Origin: Lapillicoccus jejuensis
GTDB lineage: Bacteria; Actinomycetota; Actinomycetes; Actinomycetales; Dermatophilaceae
Length of the DNA stretch: 64,000 bases
NCBI RefSeq assembly: GCF_006715055.1
Contig: NZ_VFMN01000001.1
Span: 2,604,001-2,668,000, forward strand
Direction: 5' to 3'
Shown: piece by piece, positions 24,698 through 32,900 of the stretch
How positions within the stretch are numbered: position 1 is the first letter of the stretch
Layout: the number at the start of each line of letters is the position of its first letter
Program-made: the position numbers and the translations under genes
The notes under the pieces: generated by a model
Seen by the model: the letters and a program-made list of their open reading frames with translations, nothing else
The model's database searches: none
What the model was told of the DNA's origin: nothing

Positions 24698-25773
24698 CTC
24701 CCTTCGGCGGCGTACTGGAGGGCCCACCGGTCCACGCGCACACCGGTGACCCGGCTGCGCAGGGCGGCGCCCCATCCGACGAGGAACCAGGCGGCGCGCA
24801 TCCACGCGAACGCCTCCTGGGGGACCAGCAGCGCGGCGAGCAGGACGTCGCGACGGTCGCGGTGCGGGATCCGCAGCGACTGCTTGACGTCGTTGGCGAC
24901 GAAGACCAGCGGCGCGAGCCACCAGTACCAGTGCCAGCTCAGCGTGCCGAGCGCGAGGTTGACGCCCATCATGAGGACGAAGGAGACGCGCACGAACGCG
25001 GCGGCCAGGCCGAGCACCTGCTGCCACCAGTCGAGCGCCGTACGGCGTCCCACCCCGAAGGTCATGAGGTCCTCGACCGTGCCGACCTGCCACTTCATCC
25101 GCTGGCCCCACAGGGCGCGGACGGTGCGCATCGAGTCGGTGTAGGCCCGCACGGTCGGCGAGACCTGGCAGCGGTAGCCGAGCTCGCGGATCCGGTAGGT
25201 CAGCTCGAAGTCCTCGGTCGTCGAGTCGTAGCTGTAGGGGCCCTGGCGGTCGGGCCGGGCCGCGACCTCGCGCAGGGCCGACCCGCGGATGATGCAGCCG
25301 GTGCCGGCCAGGACGCTGGTCCAGCCGCGGTCGAGCGCCGAGACGGTCCACTTGGCGAACTCGGCCCGCTGCAGGCGGGTCAGGAGGTCGCCACCGAGCA
25401 TCGTGAACTTGCTGCTGCTGCCGCCCAGCGTCGCGTCCGCGTCGAGCTCGGCGACCCAGTCGCCGATCGCGTTCGGCGGCAGGACCGTGTCGCCGTCGAG
25501 GCAGACGAGGTAGTCGTGGTCGTCGCCGAAGCGGGCCCAGGCGCGGTTGAGCGCCTCGGACTTGCGGTGCGCCAGCCGCGGCAGCTCCCAGACGACGACC
25601 CGCGGGTCGTCGCCGGCGGCGTCGCGCGCCACCTGCGCCGTGTCGTCGGTGCACCCGTTCGGTACCACGACGACGAGGTCGGCCGGGCGCTCCTGCGCCA
25701 GCACCGCCGTCAGCGTCTCCCCGATGGACCCTGCCTCGTCGTGGGCAGGGATCACCACCATCACCGTGCTCAT
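24694..25773 (-). CDS. Membrane glycosyltransferase, family 2 (GT2)
   Basis: 359 residues from ATG 25773, which has GGGGA 6-7 nt upstream; an in-frame GTG at 25884 would add 37 residues, but those codons are unlike coding sequence here. The GT2 catalytic domain has VVIPAHDEAGSI, VVPNGCTDDT, the sugar-nucleotide Asp motif CLDGDT (~90), STTEDFELTYRI (~183) and QRMKWQVG (~222), similar to the QxxRW motif of processive enzymes such as NodC and BcsA. Three or four C-terminal helices follow (~255-330). It probably makes or exports a surface polysaccharide; the product is unknown. A structured leader precedes it and a small membrane protein overlaps its end. Confidence 0.9.
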   Translation of the reverse strand: MSTVMVVIPAHDEAGSIGETLTAVLAQERPADLVVVVPNGCTDDTAQVARDAAGDDPRVVVWELPRLAHRKSEALNRAWARFGDDHDYLVCLDGDTVLPPNAIGDWVAELDADATLGGSSSKFTMLGGDLLTRLQRAEFAKWTVSALDRGWTSVLAGTGCIIRGSALREVAARPDRQGPYSYDSTTEDFELTYRIRELGYRCQVSPTVRAYTDSMRTVRALWGQRMKWQVGTVEDLMTFGVGRRTALDWWQQVLGLAAAFVRVSFVLMMGVNLALGTLSWHWYWWLAPLVFVANDVKQSLRIPHRDRRDVLLAALLVPQEAFAWMRAAWFLVGWGAALRSRVTGVRVDRWALQYAAEGR

Positions 25774-25774
25774 G

Positions 25775-25827
25775 CGACATCCCCATGTCGTCTCTTCGCC
25801 GTCGCCCGGCTCCCCAGCCGGCGCGAC
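25775..25827 (-). promoter_or_regulatory. GGGG-loop hairpins in the glycosyltransferase leader
   Basis: On the minus strand, CGACAT-GGGG-ATGTCG (25790-25775) forms a hairpin whose loop is the Shine-Dalgarno sequence itself. Just upstream, GTCGC-G-CCGGCT-GGGG-AGCCGG-GCGAC (25827-25801) forms an 11-bp stem with one bulge and the same GGGG loop. Confidence 0.55.
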
Positions 25828-26111
25828 GGAGACGCCCGTCCGCGATGGCTCGCGGCGGGTCTCCTCCCCAATGGTCGTCGTCACCGTCGCGCCTCGAAGG
25901 CGCTCGCTCCCCAGCCGGTGGCGACAAGAAGAACTGTAGGCAGAGCCGCCGGTCGGACGAGGCGGATTGACCGAAATCGGCGAAAATAGTCCATTCGGAC
26001 GATGTGGCAGCGCGAGGTCGCGGGTCGGTCACGGGTGGGGCACGGGTCCGTCGGGGGTCGCCGGAGTGGCGCCGCCGTGGCCGCCCCGGGCCGGGTCACC
26101 ATGGAGTCCTC
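25828..26111. promoter_or_regulatory. Divergent region: upstream leader of GT2 and promoter area of DUF6350
   Basis: It contains a second copy of the leader module: GCTCCCCAGCCGG at 25906-25918 repeats 25809-25821 exactly, again bracketed by GTCGC and GCGAC. A minus-strand -10 candidate TACAGT lies at 25938-25933, which would give the glycosyltransferase a ~150-nt leader. The AT-richer stretch 25968-26002 (ATTGACCGAAATCGG...AAAATAGTCC) is the likely promoter area for the plus-strand gene. Confidence 0.45.
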
Positions 26112-27344
26112 ATGAGCCTCCTGCAGCACGTGCGCCCCCGCCCCTCCGACCGCGACGCCGGCCCGTCCGGCGACGGGCCGCCGGCCCTGTGGACGCACCT
26201 CCTGCCGGGGGTGCGGGCGGCGGGCGGCTCGTGGCTCGTCGTCGCGCTCGCGGCGCTGCTCGGCTGGGTCGTCGCGCCGCTGTCGAGCGTGTCGTGGCTC
26301 CAGGCCGTGGGGGTCGCCTCGGCCGCCTGGGGCCTCGCCCACGGGCTGCCGGTCGGGCTCGGCCGCGCCACCCTCGACGTCGCCCCGCTCGGCCTCACCG
26401 TGCTCGCCGGGGCCGTGACCGCCCGCGCCGTCCGGCGCACGCTCGAGCAGACCCACGCCGCCGCCCCGGGGACGACGTGGGGCCCGCTCGTCGGGCGCCG
26501 GATCGTCCCGGGCTTCCTCGCCGGCTACCTCGCCGTCGGGGTGGTGGCCTGGCTGACCACCCTCGCCGGCCCGGCGCGCCCGCCGGTGTGGAGCCTGCCG
26601 CTGCTGCTGTGGGTGCCCCTCGCCGCGACGGCCTGGGTGCTGGCCCGCCGCCACGGGCGCGGCGAGGAGGCGCCGTACGTCGGCCCGGCGCTGGACCGCG
26701 CCCCCCGCTGGGTCGCGCGCGCGCTGCTGCCCGGGGTGCGCGGCGCCGGTCTGCTGCTGCTCGCCGGCCTGCTCGTCGTCCTCGTCGCGGTCCTCGCCCG
26801 GATCGGCACCGTCACCGGTCTGCAGTCCGCCCTCGCCCCGGGCGCCGTCGGCGGTGCCGTCCTGCTCGTCGCCCAGCTGCTCGTCGTGCCCGACCTCGCC
26901 GTCTGGGCGCTGGCCTGGCTCGCCGGCCCGGGCTTCACCGTCGCGCAGGGGAGCACGGTGACGCTGACCGGTGCCCACCCGGGCCTGCTGCCGATGCTGC
27001 CCGTGCTCGGCGCGCTGCCGACGGGGGGCGACCTGCCGGGTGCCCTGCTCGCGCTGCTCGCCGTGCCCGTCCTCGTCGGCGCGGTCGTGTCGTGGCTGGC
27101 CTGCCGCGACCTCGCCCGGCTCAGCAGCTGGCGGGTCAAGGCGACCACCGCCACCGCGGCCTGCGGCGTCAGCGCCGCCCTCGTCCTGGTCGCCGGGCTG
27201 CTCGCCGGCGGCTCGCTCGGGGTGCAGCGGCTCGCGCAGGTCGGCCCGAGCGCGTGGCTGCTCGCGCTCGCCGTGCTCGGCGAGCTGCTCGTCGGGGCCG
27301 CGCTGCACGTCGGGGTCGACCGGCTGCTGCAGCACCGCCGCTGA
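26112..27344 (+). CDS. DUF6350 integral membrane protein
   Basis: 410 residues from ATG 26112, with GGAG at suitable distance; the longer open frame upstream is not supported. It is almost wholly hydrophobic, with about ten membrane helices and a short polar N-terminus. The pattern matches the DUF6350 proteins encoded beside sucCD and purN/purH in many actinobacteria. No catalytic or transport motif is evident. It is followed 43 bp later by purN, which has its own -10 box, so the two may be only partly cotranscribed. Confidence 0.85.
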   Translation: MSLLQHVRPRPSDRDAGPSGDGPPALWTHLLPGVRAAGGSWLVVALAALLGWVVAPLSSVSWLQAVGVASAAWGLAHGLPVGLGRATLDVAPLGLTVLAGAVTARAVRRTLEQTHAAAPGTTWGPLVGRRIVPGFLAGYLAVGVVAWLTTLAGPARPPVWSLPLLLWVPLAATAWVLARRHGRGEEAPYVGPALDRAPRWVARALLPGVRGAGLLLLAGLLVVLVAVLARIGTVTGLQSALAPGAVGGAVLLVAQLLVVPDLAVWALAWLAGPGFTVAQGSTVTLTGAHPGLLPMLPVLGALPTGGDLPGALLALLAVPVLVGAVVSWLACRDLARLSSWRVKATTATAACGVSAALVLVAGLLAGGSLGVQRLAQVGPSAWLLALAVLGELLVGAALHVGVDRLLQHRR

Positions 27345-27374
27345 CCGGTCCCGTCGGGTCCGCCCGGCGCTCGG

Positions 27375-27380
27375 TAGGGT
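27375..27380 (+). promoter_or_regulatory. -10 box TAGGGT for leaderless purN
   Basis: TAGGGT ends 7 nt before GTG 27388. There is no Shine-Dalgarno sequence between. Confidence 0.5.
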
Positions 27381-27387
27381 CGTCGCC

Positions 27388-28041
27388 GTGCCCGACCCGA
27401 CGCCCGACCCGACGACCGACCCGAGGCCCGGCATCGTCGTCCTCGTCTCCGGCTCCGGGTCGCTGCTGCAGGCCCTGCTCGACGCGAGCCAGGACCCGGC
27501 GTACGGCGTCCGGGTGCTCGCCGTCGGCGCCGACCGCGACGGGATCGAGGGCCTCGCCCGGGCCGAGCGCGCGGGCGTGCCGACCTTCGTCCACCGCGTC
27601 GCCGACCACCCGACGCGCGAGGCGTGGGACGAGGCGCTGACGGCCCAGGTGGCGTCGTACGGGCCGGTGCTCGTCGTCTCGGCGGGCTTCCTCAAGCTCG
27701 TCGGGCCGGCGTTCCTCGCGGCCTTCGGCGGCCGCTTCCTCAACTCCCACAACGCCCTCCTGCCTGCTTTCCCGGGAATCCACGGTCCGCGGGACGCGCT
27801 CGATTACGGCGTCAAGGTGGCGGGCGCGACGCTCTTCGTCGTCGACGCGGGCGTGGACACCGGCGCGATCGTGGCCCAGTGCGTCGTGCCGGTGCACGAC
27901 GACGACACGGTCGAGGAGCTCACCGAGCGGATCAAGCAGGCCGAGCGCCCGCAGCTGGTCGAGCAGGTCGGGCGGATGGTCCGCGAGGGGTACGTCGTCG
28001 AGGGCCGCCGCGTGCGGGTCGGTCCCCGCGCTGGACGCTAG
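27388..28041 (+). CDS. purN: Phosphoribosylglycinamide formyltransferase
   Basis: 217 residues from GTG 27388. It transfers a formyl group from 10-formyl-THF to GAR, the third step of purine synthesis. The glycine-rich start IVVLVSGSGSLLQALLD binds the phosphoribosyl group. The catalytic Asn and His are in FLNSHNALLPAFPG and the Asp in VDAGVDTGAIVAQ. Unusual: the His that normally sits in the GxTVHxVD segment is Phe here (GATLFVVD). The first ~14 residues are Pro/Asp/Thr-rich. purH follows behind a ZTP riboswitch, so a purine operon with internal regulation is likely. Confidence 0.95.
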   Translation: MPDPTPDPTTDPRPGIVVLVSGSGSLLQALLDASQDPAYGVRVLAVGADRDGIEGLARAERAGVPTFVHRVADHPTREAWDEALTAQVASYGPVLVVSAGFLKLVGPAFLAAFGGRFLNSHNALLPAFPGIHGPRDALDYGVKVAGATLFVVDAGVDTGAIVAQCVVPVHDDDTVEELTERIKQAERPQLVEQVGRMVREGYVVEGRRVRVGPRAGR

Positions 28042-28048
28042 GATCGGG

Positions 28049-28121
28049 GCACACGACTGGCGCAGGTGGGTGACCACCAGGGAGTGACACCGGTCGCGCA
28101 TCGCCCGCCTGGGTGCGCGAC
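28049..28121 (+). ncRNA. ZTP/ZMP riboswitch (pfl motif) upstream of purH
   Basis: The conserved parts of the pfl motif are readable: CGACTGGCGCAGGTGGG, a short hairpin GGTGGGTGACCACC, then AGGGAGTGACACCGG, and the distal CGCCCGCCTGGGT. pfl RNAs bind ZTP/ZMP, which rises when 10-formyl-THF is short, and switch on formyl-using genes. It starts ~8 nt after the purN stop and ends ~44 nt before purH. AICAR (ZMP) is the substrate of PurH, so the logic fits. Whether control is by termination or translation is not clear from the sequence. Confidence 0.9.
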
Positions 28122-28164
28122 ACCGTGACCGCACCGCACCCACTCGCACCCCGCAGGAGCCCTC

Positions 28165-29757
28165 GTGCCCGACGTCACCGACGCCCGCCGCCCGATCCGC
28201 CGCGCCCTCGTCAGCGTCTACGACAAGACCGGCCTCACCGAGCTGGCCCGCGGCCTGCACGACGCCGGCGTCGCGCTCGTCTCGACCGGGTCGACGGCCG
28301 GGGTCATCGCCGCCGCCGGCGTGCCGGTCACGCCGGTCGAGGAGCTGACCGGCTTCCCCGAGTGCCTCGACGGCCGGGTCAAGACGCTGCACCCGCGCGT
28401 CCACGCCGGCCTGCTCGCCGACACCCGCAACCCCGACCACGTCGCCCAGCTCGAGGAGCTCGGCGTCGAGCCGTTCGACCTCGTCGTCGTCAACCTCTAC
28501 CCGTTCCGCGAGACGGTGGCGTCGGGCGCGACCCCCGACGAGTGCGTCGAGCAGATCGACATCGGCGGGCCGTCGATGGTCCGCGCCGCGGCCAAGAACC
28601 ACGCGAGCGTCGCCGTCGTCACCGACGCGGCGGCCTACGACCGGGTGCTCGAGGCCGTCGCGGCGGGCGGGTTCACGCTGCCCGAGCGGCAGCGGCTGGC
28701 CGCCGAGGCCTTCGTCCACACGGCGTCGTACGACGTCGCGGTGGCCAGCTGGATGGGCGGCGTCCTCGCCGACACCAGCGACGGCACCGGCTTCCCGGCG
28801 TGGACCGGCGCGACCTTCGAGCGGGCGGCGGTGCTGCGCTACGGCGAGAACCCGCACCAGCGCGCCGCGCTCTACCGGCACTGGCGGCCGGGCCTCGCGA
28901 CCGCGGAGCAGCTGTGGGGCAAGGAGATGTCCTACAACAACTACGTCGACGCCGACGCCGCCGTGCGGGCCGCCTTCGACCACGGCGACCGACCGACCGT
29001 CGCGATCGTCAAGCACGCCAACCCCTGCGGCATCGCCGTCGGCACCGACGTCGCCGACGCCTACCGCAAGGCGCACGCCACCGACCCCGTGTCGGCGTAC
29101 GGCGGCATCATCGCCACCAACCAGCGGGTCACCCTCGCGATGGCGCAGGCCGCGCAGGACGTCTTCACCGAGGTGGTCGTCGCCCCCGGCTACGACGACG
29201 ACGCGCTCGAGCTGCTGAAGCAGAAGAGGAACCGGCGGCTGCTGCAGCTGCCCGCCGACGTCGAGCGGTTCCGCGACCCGATCGAGACGCGCGCGATCAG
29301 CGGTGGTCTGCTCGTGCAGACGCCGGACCGGGTCGACGCCGTCACCGAGGACGGGGGCGACGACCCCACGCGCTGGCGGCTGGTCAGCGGGGAGGCCGCC
29401 GACGAGGCGACGCTGGCCGACCTCGCCTTCGCCTGGCGCTCGGTGCGGGCGGTGAAGTCGAACGCGATCCTGCTCGCGAGGGACGGCGCTGCCGTCGGCG
29501 TCGGCATGGGCCAGGTCAACCGGGTCGACTCGTGCCGGCTGGCCGTCTCGCGGGCGGGGGAGGAGCGGGCCCGCGGCGCCGTCGCCGCCTCCGACGCGTT
29601 CTTCCCGTTCGCCGACGGCCTGCAGCTGCTCCTCGACGCCGGGGTCCGCGCGGTCGTCGCGCCCGGCGGGTCGATCCGCGACGAGGAGGTCGTGGCCGCG
29701 GCCGAGGCCGCCGGCGTGACGATGTACGTGACGGGGACGCGGCACTTCGCGCACTGA
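28165..29757 (+). CDS. purH: Bifunctional AICAR transformylase / IMP cyclohydrolase
   Basis: 530 residues from GTG 28165, with AGGAG 7-8 nt upstream. The N-terminal IMP cyclohydrolase (MGS-like) domain has [28 protein letters not shown] and [15 protein letters not shown]. The AICAR transformylase domain has [28 protein letters not shown] and the catalytic KHANPCGIA, ending [14 protein letters not shown]. It carries out the last two steps of IMP synthesis in the cytoplasm. A ZTP riboswitch lies directly upstream. Confidence 0.98.
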   Translation: MPDVTDARRPIRRALVSVYDKTGLTELARGLHDAGVALVSTGSTAGVIAAAGVPVTPVEELTGFPECLDGRVKTLHPRVHAGLLADTRNPDHVAQLEELGVEPFDLVVVNLYPFRETVASGATPDECVEQIDIGGPSMVRAAAKNHASVAVVTDAAAYDRVLEAVAAGGFTLPERQRLAAEAFVHTASYDVAVASWMGGVLADTSDGTGFPAWTGATFERAAVLRYGENPHQRAALYRHWRPGLATAEQLWGKEMSYNNYVDADAAVRAAFDHGDRPTVAIVKHANPCGIAVGTDVADAYRKAHATDPVSAYGGIIATNQRVTLAMAQAAQDVFTEVVVAPGYDDDALELLKQKRNRRLLQLPADVERFRDPIETRAISGGLLVQTPDRVDAVTEDGGDDPTRWRLVSGEAADEATLADLAFAWRSVRAVKSNAILLARDGAAVGVGMGQVNRVDSCRLAVSRAGEERARGAVAASDAFFPFADGLQLLLDAGVRAVVAPGGSIRDEEVVAAAEAAGVTMYVTGTRHFAH

Positions 29758-29901
29758 CGGGGGTCGGGGGTGGGCGAGGAGCCGCCTCGTCCGTTCGGTC
29801 ACGGTTGTCGCGGTTCCCCCCCACGGGCGGAGGGCGTCTGGCACAGTGACCGCGCCCCGGCCCCGGGGACCTCGTCCCGCTCGTGCAGGAGTCCCCGACC
29901 C

Positions 29902-32900
29902 GTGTCCCGCCCGTCCTCGCGCGCCCGCCGTCTCGGCGCGGCGCTGACGGCCGCCGCCGTCTCCGTCCTCGGCCTCCTCGCGGCCCCGGCGAGCGCCGGA
30001 GCCGCCGCGTCCGCCCCGTCCGCCCCCGCGGTCTCCGCCGTCACCCCGACCGCCCCGGGATCCGTCGTGCCGCTGCCGCCGGCCCGGGTCATGGACACCC
30101 GCACCGGCACCAACGTGCGTCCGGGGGTCGTCGCGGCGGGGACCAGCGTCACGCTGTCCGTGCTGGGCAAGGGTGGGGTGCCGACCACCGGGGTCGCCGC
30201 GGTCGTGCTCAACGTCACCGTCGTCGGCGCGAGCCAGCCGGGCTACCTCACCGTCTACCCGGGCGGCACGACGCCGCCGCCGGCCTCGAACCTCAACTAC
30301 GCGACCGCGCTGCCCGTGCCCAACCTCGTGCTGGCCAAGCTCGGCGCCGGCGGGACCGTCGCCTTCCGGGCCTCGACCTCCACCCACGTCCTCGCCGACG
30401 TCGTGGGGTACGTCGTCGCGGGCGCGCCGACCACGCCCGGCGCGGTCGTCCCGGTCGCACCCCAGCGGGTCATGGACACCCGGACCGGGGTCGGCGTGCG
30501 CCGGGGCCAGGTGCCCGCCGGCGGGACGGTGGCGCTGCCCGTGCTCGGCGCCCCGGGCCTCCCGACGCGCGGCGTCGCCGCGGTCCTGCTCAACGTCACC
30601 GTCGCCGACCCGGTCGGCGGCGGCTACCTGACCGTGCACCCCGACGGGACGGCGACCCCCACCGCCTCGAACGTCAACTACGTGGCGCACCAGACCGTCC
30701 CGAACCTCGTCCTGGCCAAGGTCGGCGCCGGGGGACGGGTCGACTTCTCGGCCGTCGGCTCGGCCACCGACGTCGTCGCCGACGTCGCCGGGTACGTCGT
30801 CAGCGGGGTCGCCACCCAGCCGGGCGCGGTGGTCCCGACCGCCCCGGCGCGGGTGCTCGACACGCGCACCGGCCTCGGGGCGCGCCCCGGTCCGGTCCCC
30901 GCGGGCGGCGCGGTCGCGCTGCCCGTCCTCGGCCGGGGCGGGGTGCCGTCCACCGGCGTCTCCGCCGTCGTCCTCAACGTCACCGTCACCGCGCCGACGG
31001 GCCCGGGCTACCTCACGGTCTACCCGGGCGCGACGACCCGGCCGCCCGCCTCGAACCTCAACTTCGTCGCCGGGCAGACCGTGCCGAACCTCGTCGTCGT
31101 CCCTGTCGGGGCGGACGGCACCGTCGCGCTCGGCGCGGTCGGGTCCTCGACGCAGGTCGTCGCCGACGTCGCGGGCTTCGTCCTGCGGGACCCGCGCACG
31201 CCGCCCGGCCCGGTCACCGGCCTGGCCACCACCCCCGCGGCGACCGCGGTGACCCTCGCCTGGACCGTCGCCGGCTCGAGCACCGGCACCGTGGTGCGCC
31301 GCGCCGTCGGGACGACCCCGCCGGCCACCGCCGACGACGGCACCCTCGTCGCCGACCTCGCGGTGCCCGCCGCGACGGTCACCGACCGCGGCCTGACGCC
31401 GTCCACCACCTACTCCTACGCCGTCTTCTCGCACGGTGAGGGCCAGCTGTACGGCGCCGCCGCGACGGCCACGACGACGACCGCCGCGCCCGACGGCCTC
31501 GGCACCCTCACCGGCACCGTCACCGACGCCGCGGGGTCGCACCACGGTCTCGCCGGGGTCACCGTCACCGTGTCGTCGAGGACGACCGGCGTCACCCGGT
31601 CGGCGACGACCGGTCCCACCGGCACGTGGGTCCTCGACGGGCTGACGCCCGGTCGCGACTACTCCGCCTGCTTCACCGGGTGGAACGCCACCGGCGGCTC
31701 GTCGGACGCCCTCGGCTACGTCTACCGCTGCTACCGCGACCTCGACGCGGGCAACCTCGTCGTGCCGGCGAACGGCACGACCTCCGGCGTCGACGCGGCG
31801 CTCCTCGCCGGCGGCAGCGTCGGCGGCACCGTCTCGCAGGCGGCCGGGACGCACCCCGGCGTCGCCGGGGTCCGGGTGACCGTCAGCAGCTACGCCCTGC
31901 AGTCGCGCAGCGGGCAGCCCACGGTGACGACCGGCACCGACGGTCGCTACCTGGTCCGCGGTCTGGCGACGGAGTCCGGCTACGAGGTCTGCTTCGACCC
32001 GACGGGCGTCACCGGGGGGACCGCCGGCGCGGCCGGCTACGCCCAGCAGTGCTGGGACCACCAGCCGAGCTCGAGCCCGACCCCGCTCCCGGTCCGGGCC
32101 GGGACGGCGCGCACGGGGATCGACGGGTCGCTCGGCGTGGGCGGTGCGGTCAGCGGCACCGTGCGCGAGGCCGGGACCCTGCGACCGCTGGCCGGCGCGC
32201 GGGTCCAGGTCTCGCTGGGCTCCCGCCCCGTCGCGTCGGCGGTCACCGCCGCCGACGGCGGCTACCGGGTCGCCGACCTCGGGGCCGGCCCCGGGTACGT
32301 CGTCCACGTCGACGCCCCGGACGCGACCGGCGGCTCGTCGGACGCCTCGGGGTACCTCTCGACGTTCCTCGGCGGCGCCGTCGCGGGCAGCGCCACCCCG
32401 CTCACCGTCACCGCCGGCACCACGCTGACCGGTCGGGACGTCGTGCTCTCCCCGGCCGGCGCCATCAGCGGCCAGGTCACCGACCAGGCCGCGACCCGGC
32501 ACGGCCTGCGCGGCGTCGCCGTCTTCGTCCGCTCGAGCGCGGCCGGGTACGACGGGTCGTCGTACGCCTTCACCACGGACGCGACCGGGCGCTACCGCCT
32601 GGCCGGCCTGAAGCCGGCCGCCGACTACCAGGTGTGCTTCCGCACCGAGGGCACGGTCGTCGGCGGCGCCTCCGACGCGACGGGGTACCAGCCCGAGTGC
32701 TGGGACGGCGTGCGCGCCGACGGCACCCCCACGCCGGTCACCGTCACCGCGGGGGCCGTCTCCACCGCCTCCGCCGACCTCGCGGCGGGGGCCGCCGTCA
32801 CCGGCCGCGTCACGGACGCCGGCGGCACGCACGCGCCGCTCGGCGGGGTCCGCGTCACCGCCGCGCCGCTCTCGGGCGCCTTCGGCTACGTCGACGGCGT

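Noticed and set aside
25775-25790. Classical CsrA binding site
   Set aside because: ACAUGGGGAUGU is similar to the CsrA consensus, but CsrA is generally absent from actinobacteria; kept only as part of the structured-leader finding.
25774-25884. N-terminal extension of the glycosyltransferase from GTG 25884
   Set aside because: Third codon positions there (ATT, CCA, GCT, ACA, TGT) are unlike coding sequence of this genome, and ATG 25773 has its own ribosome site.
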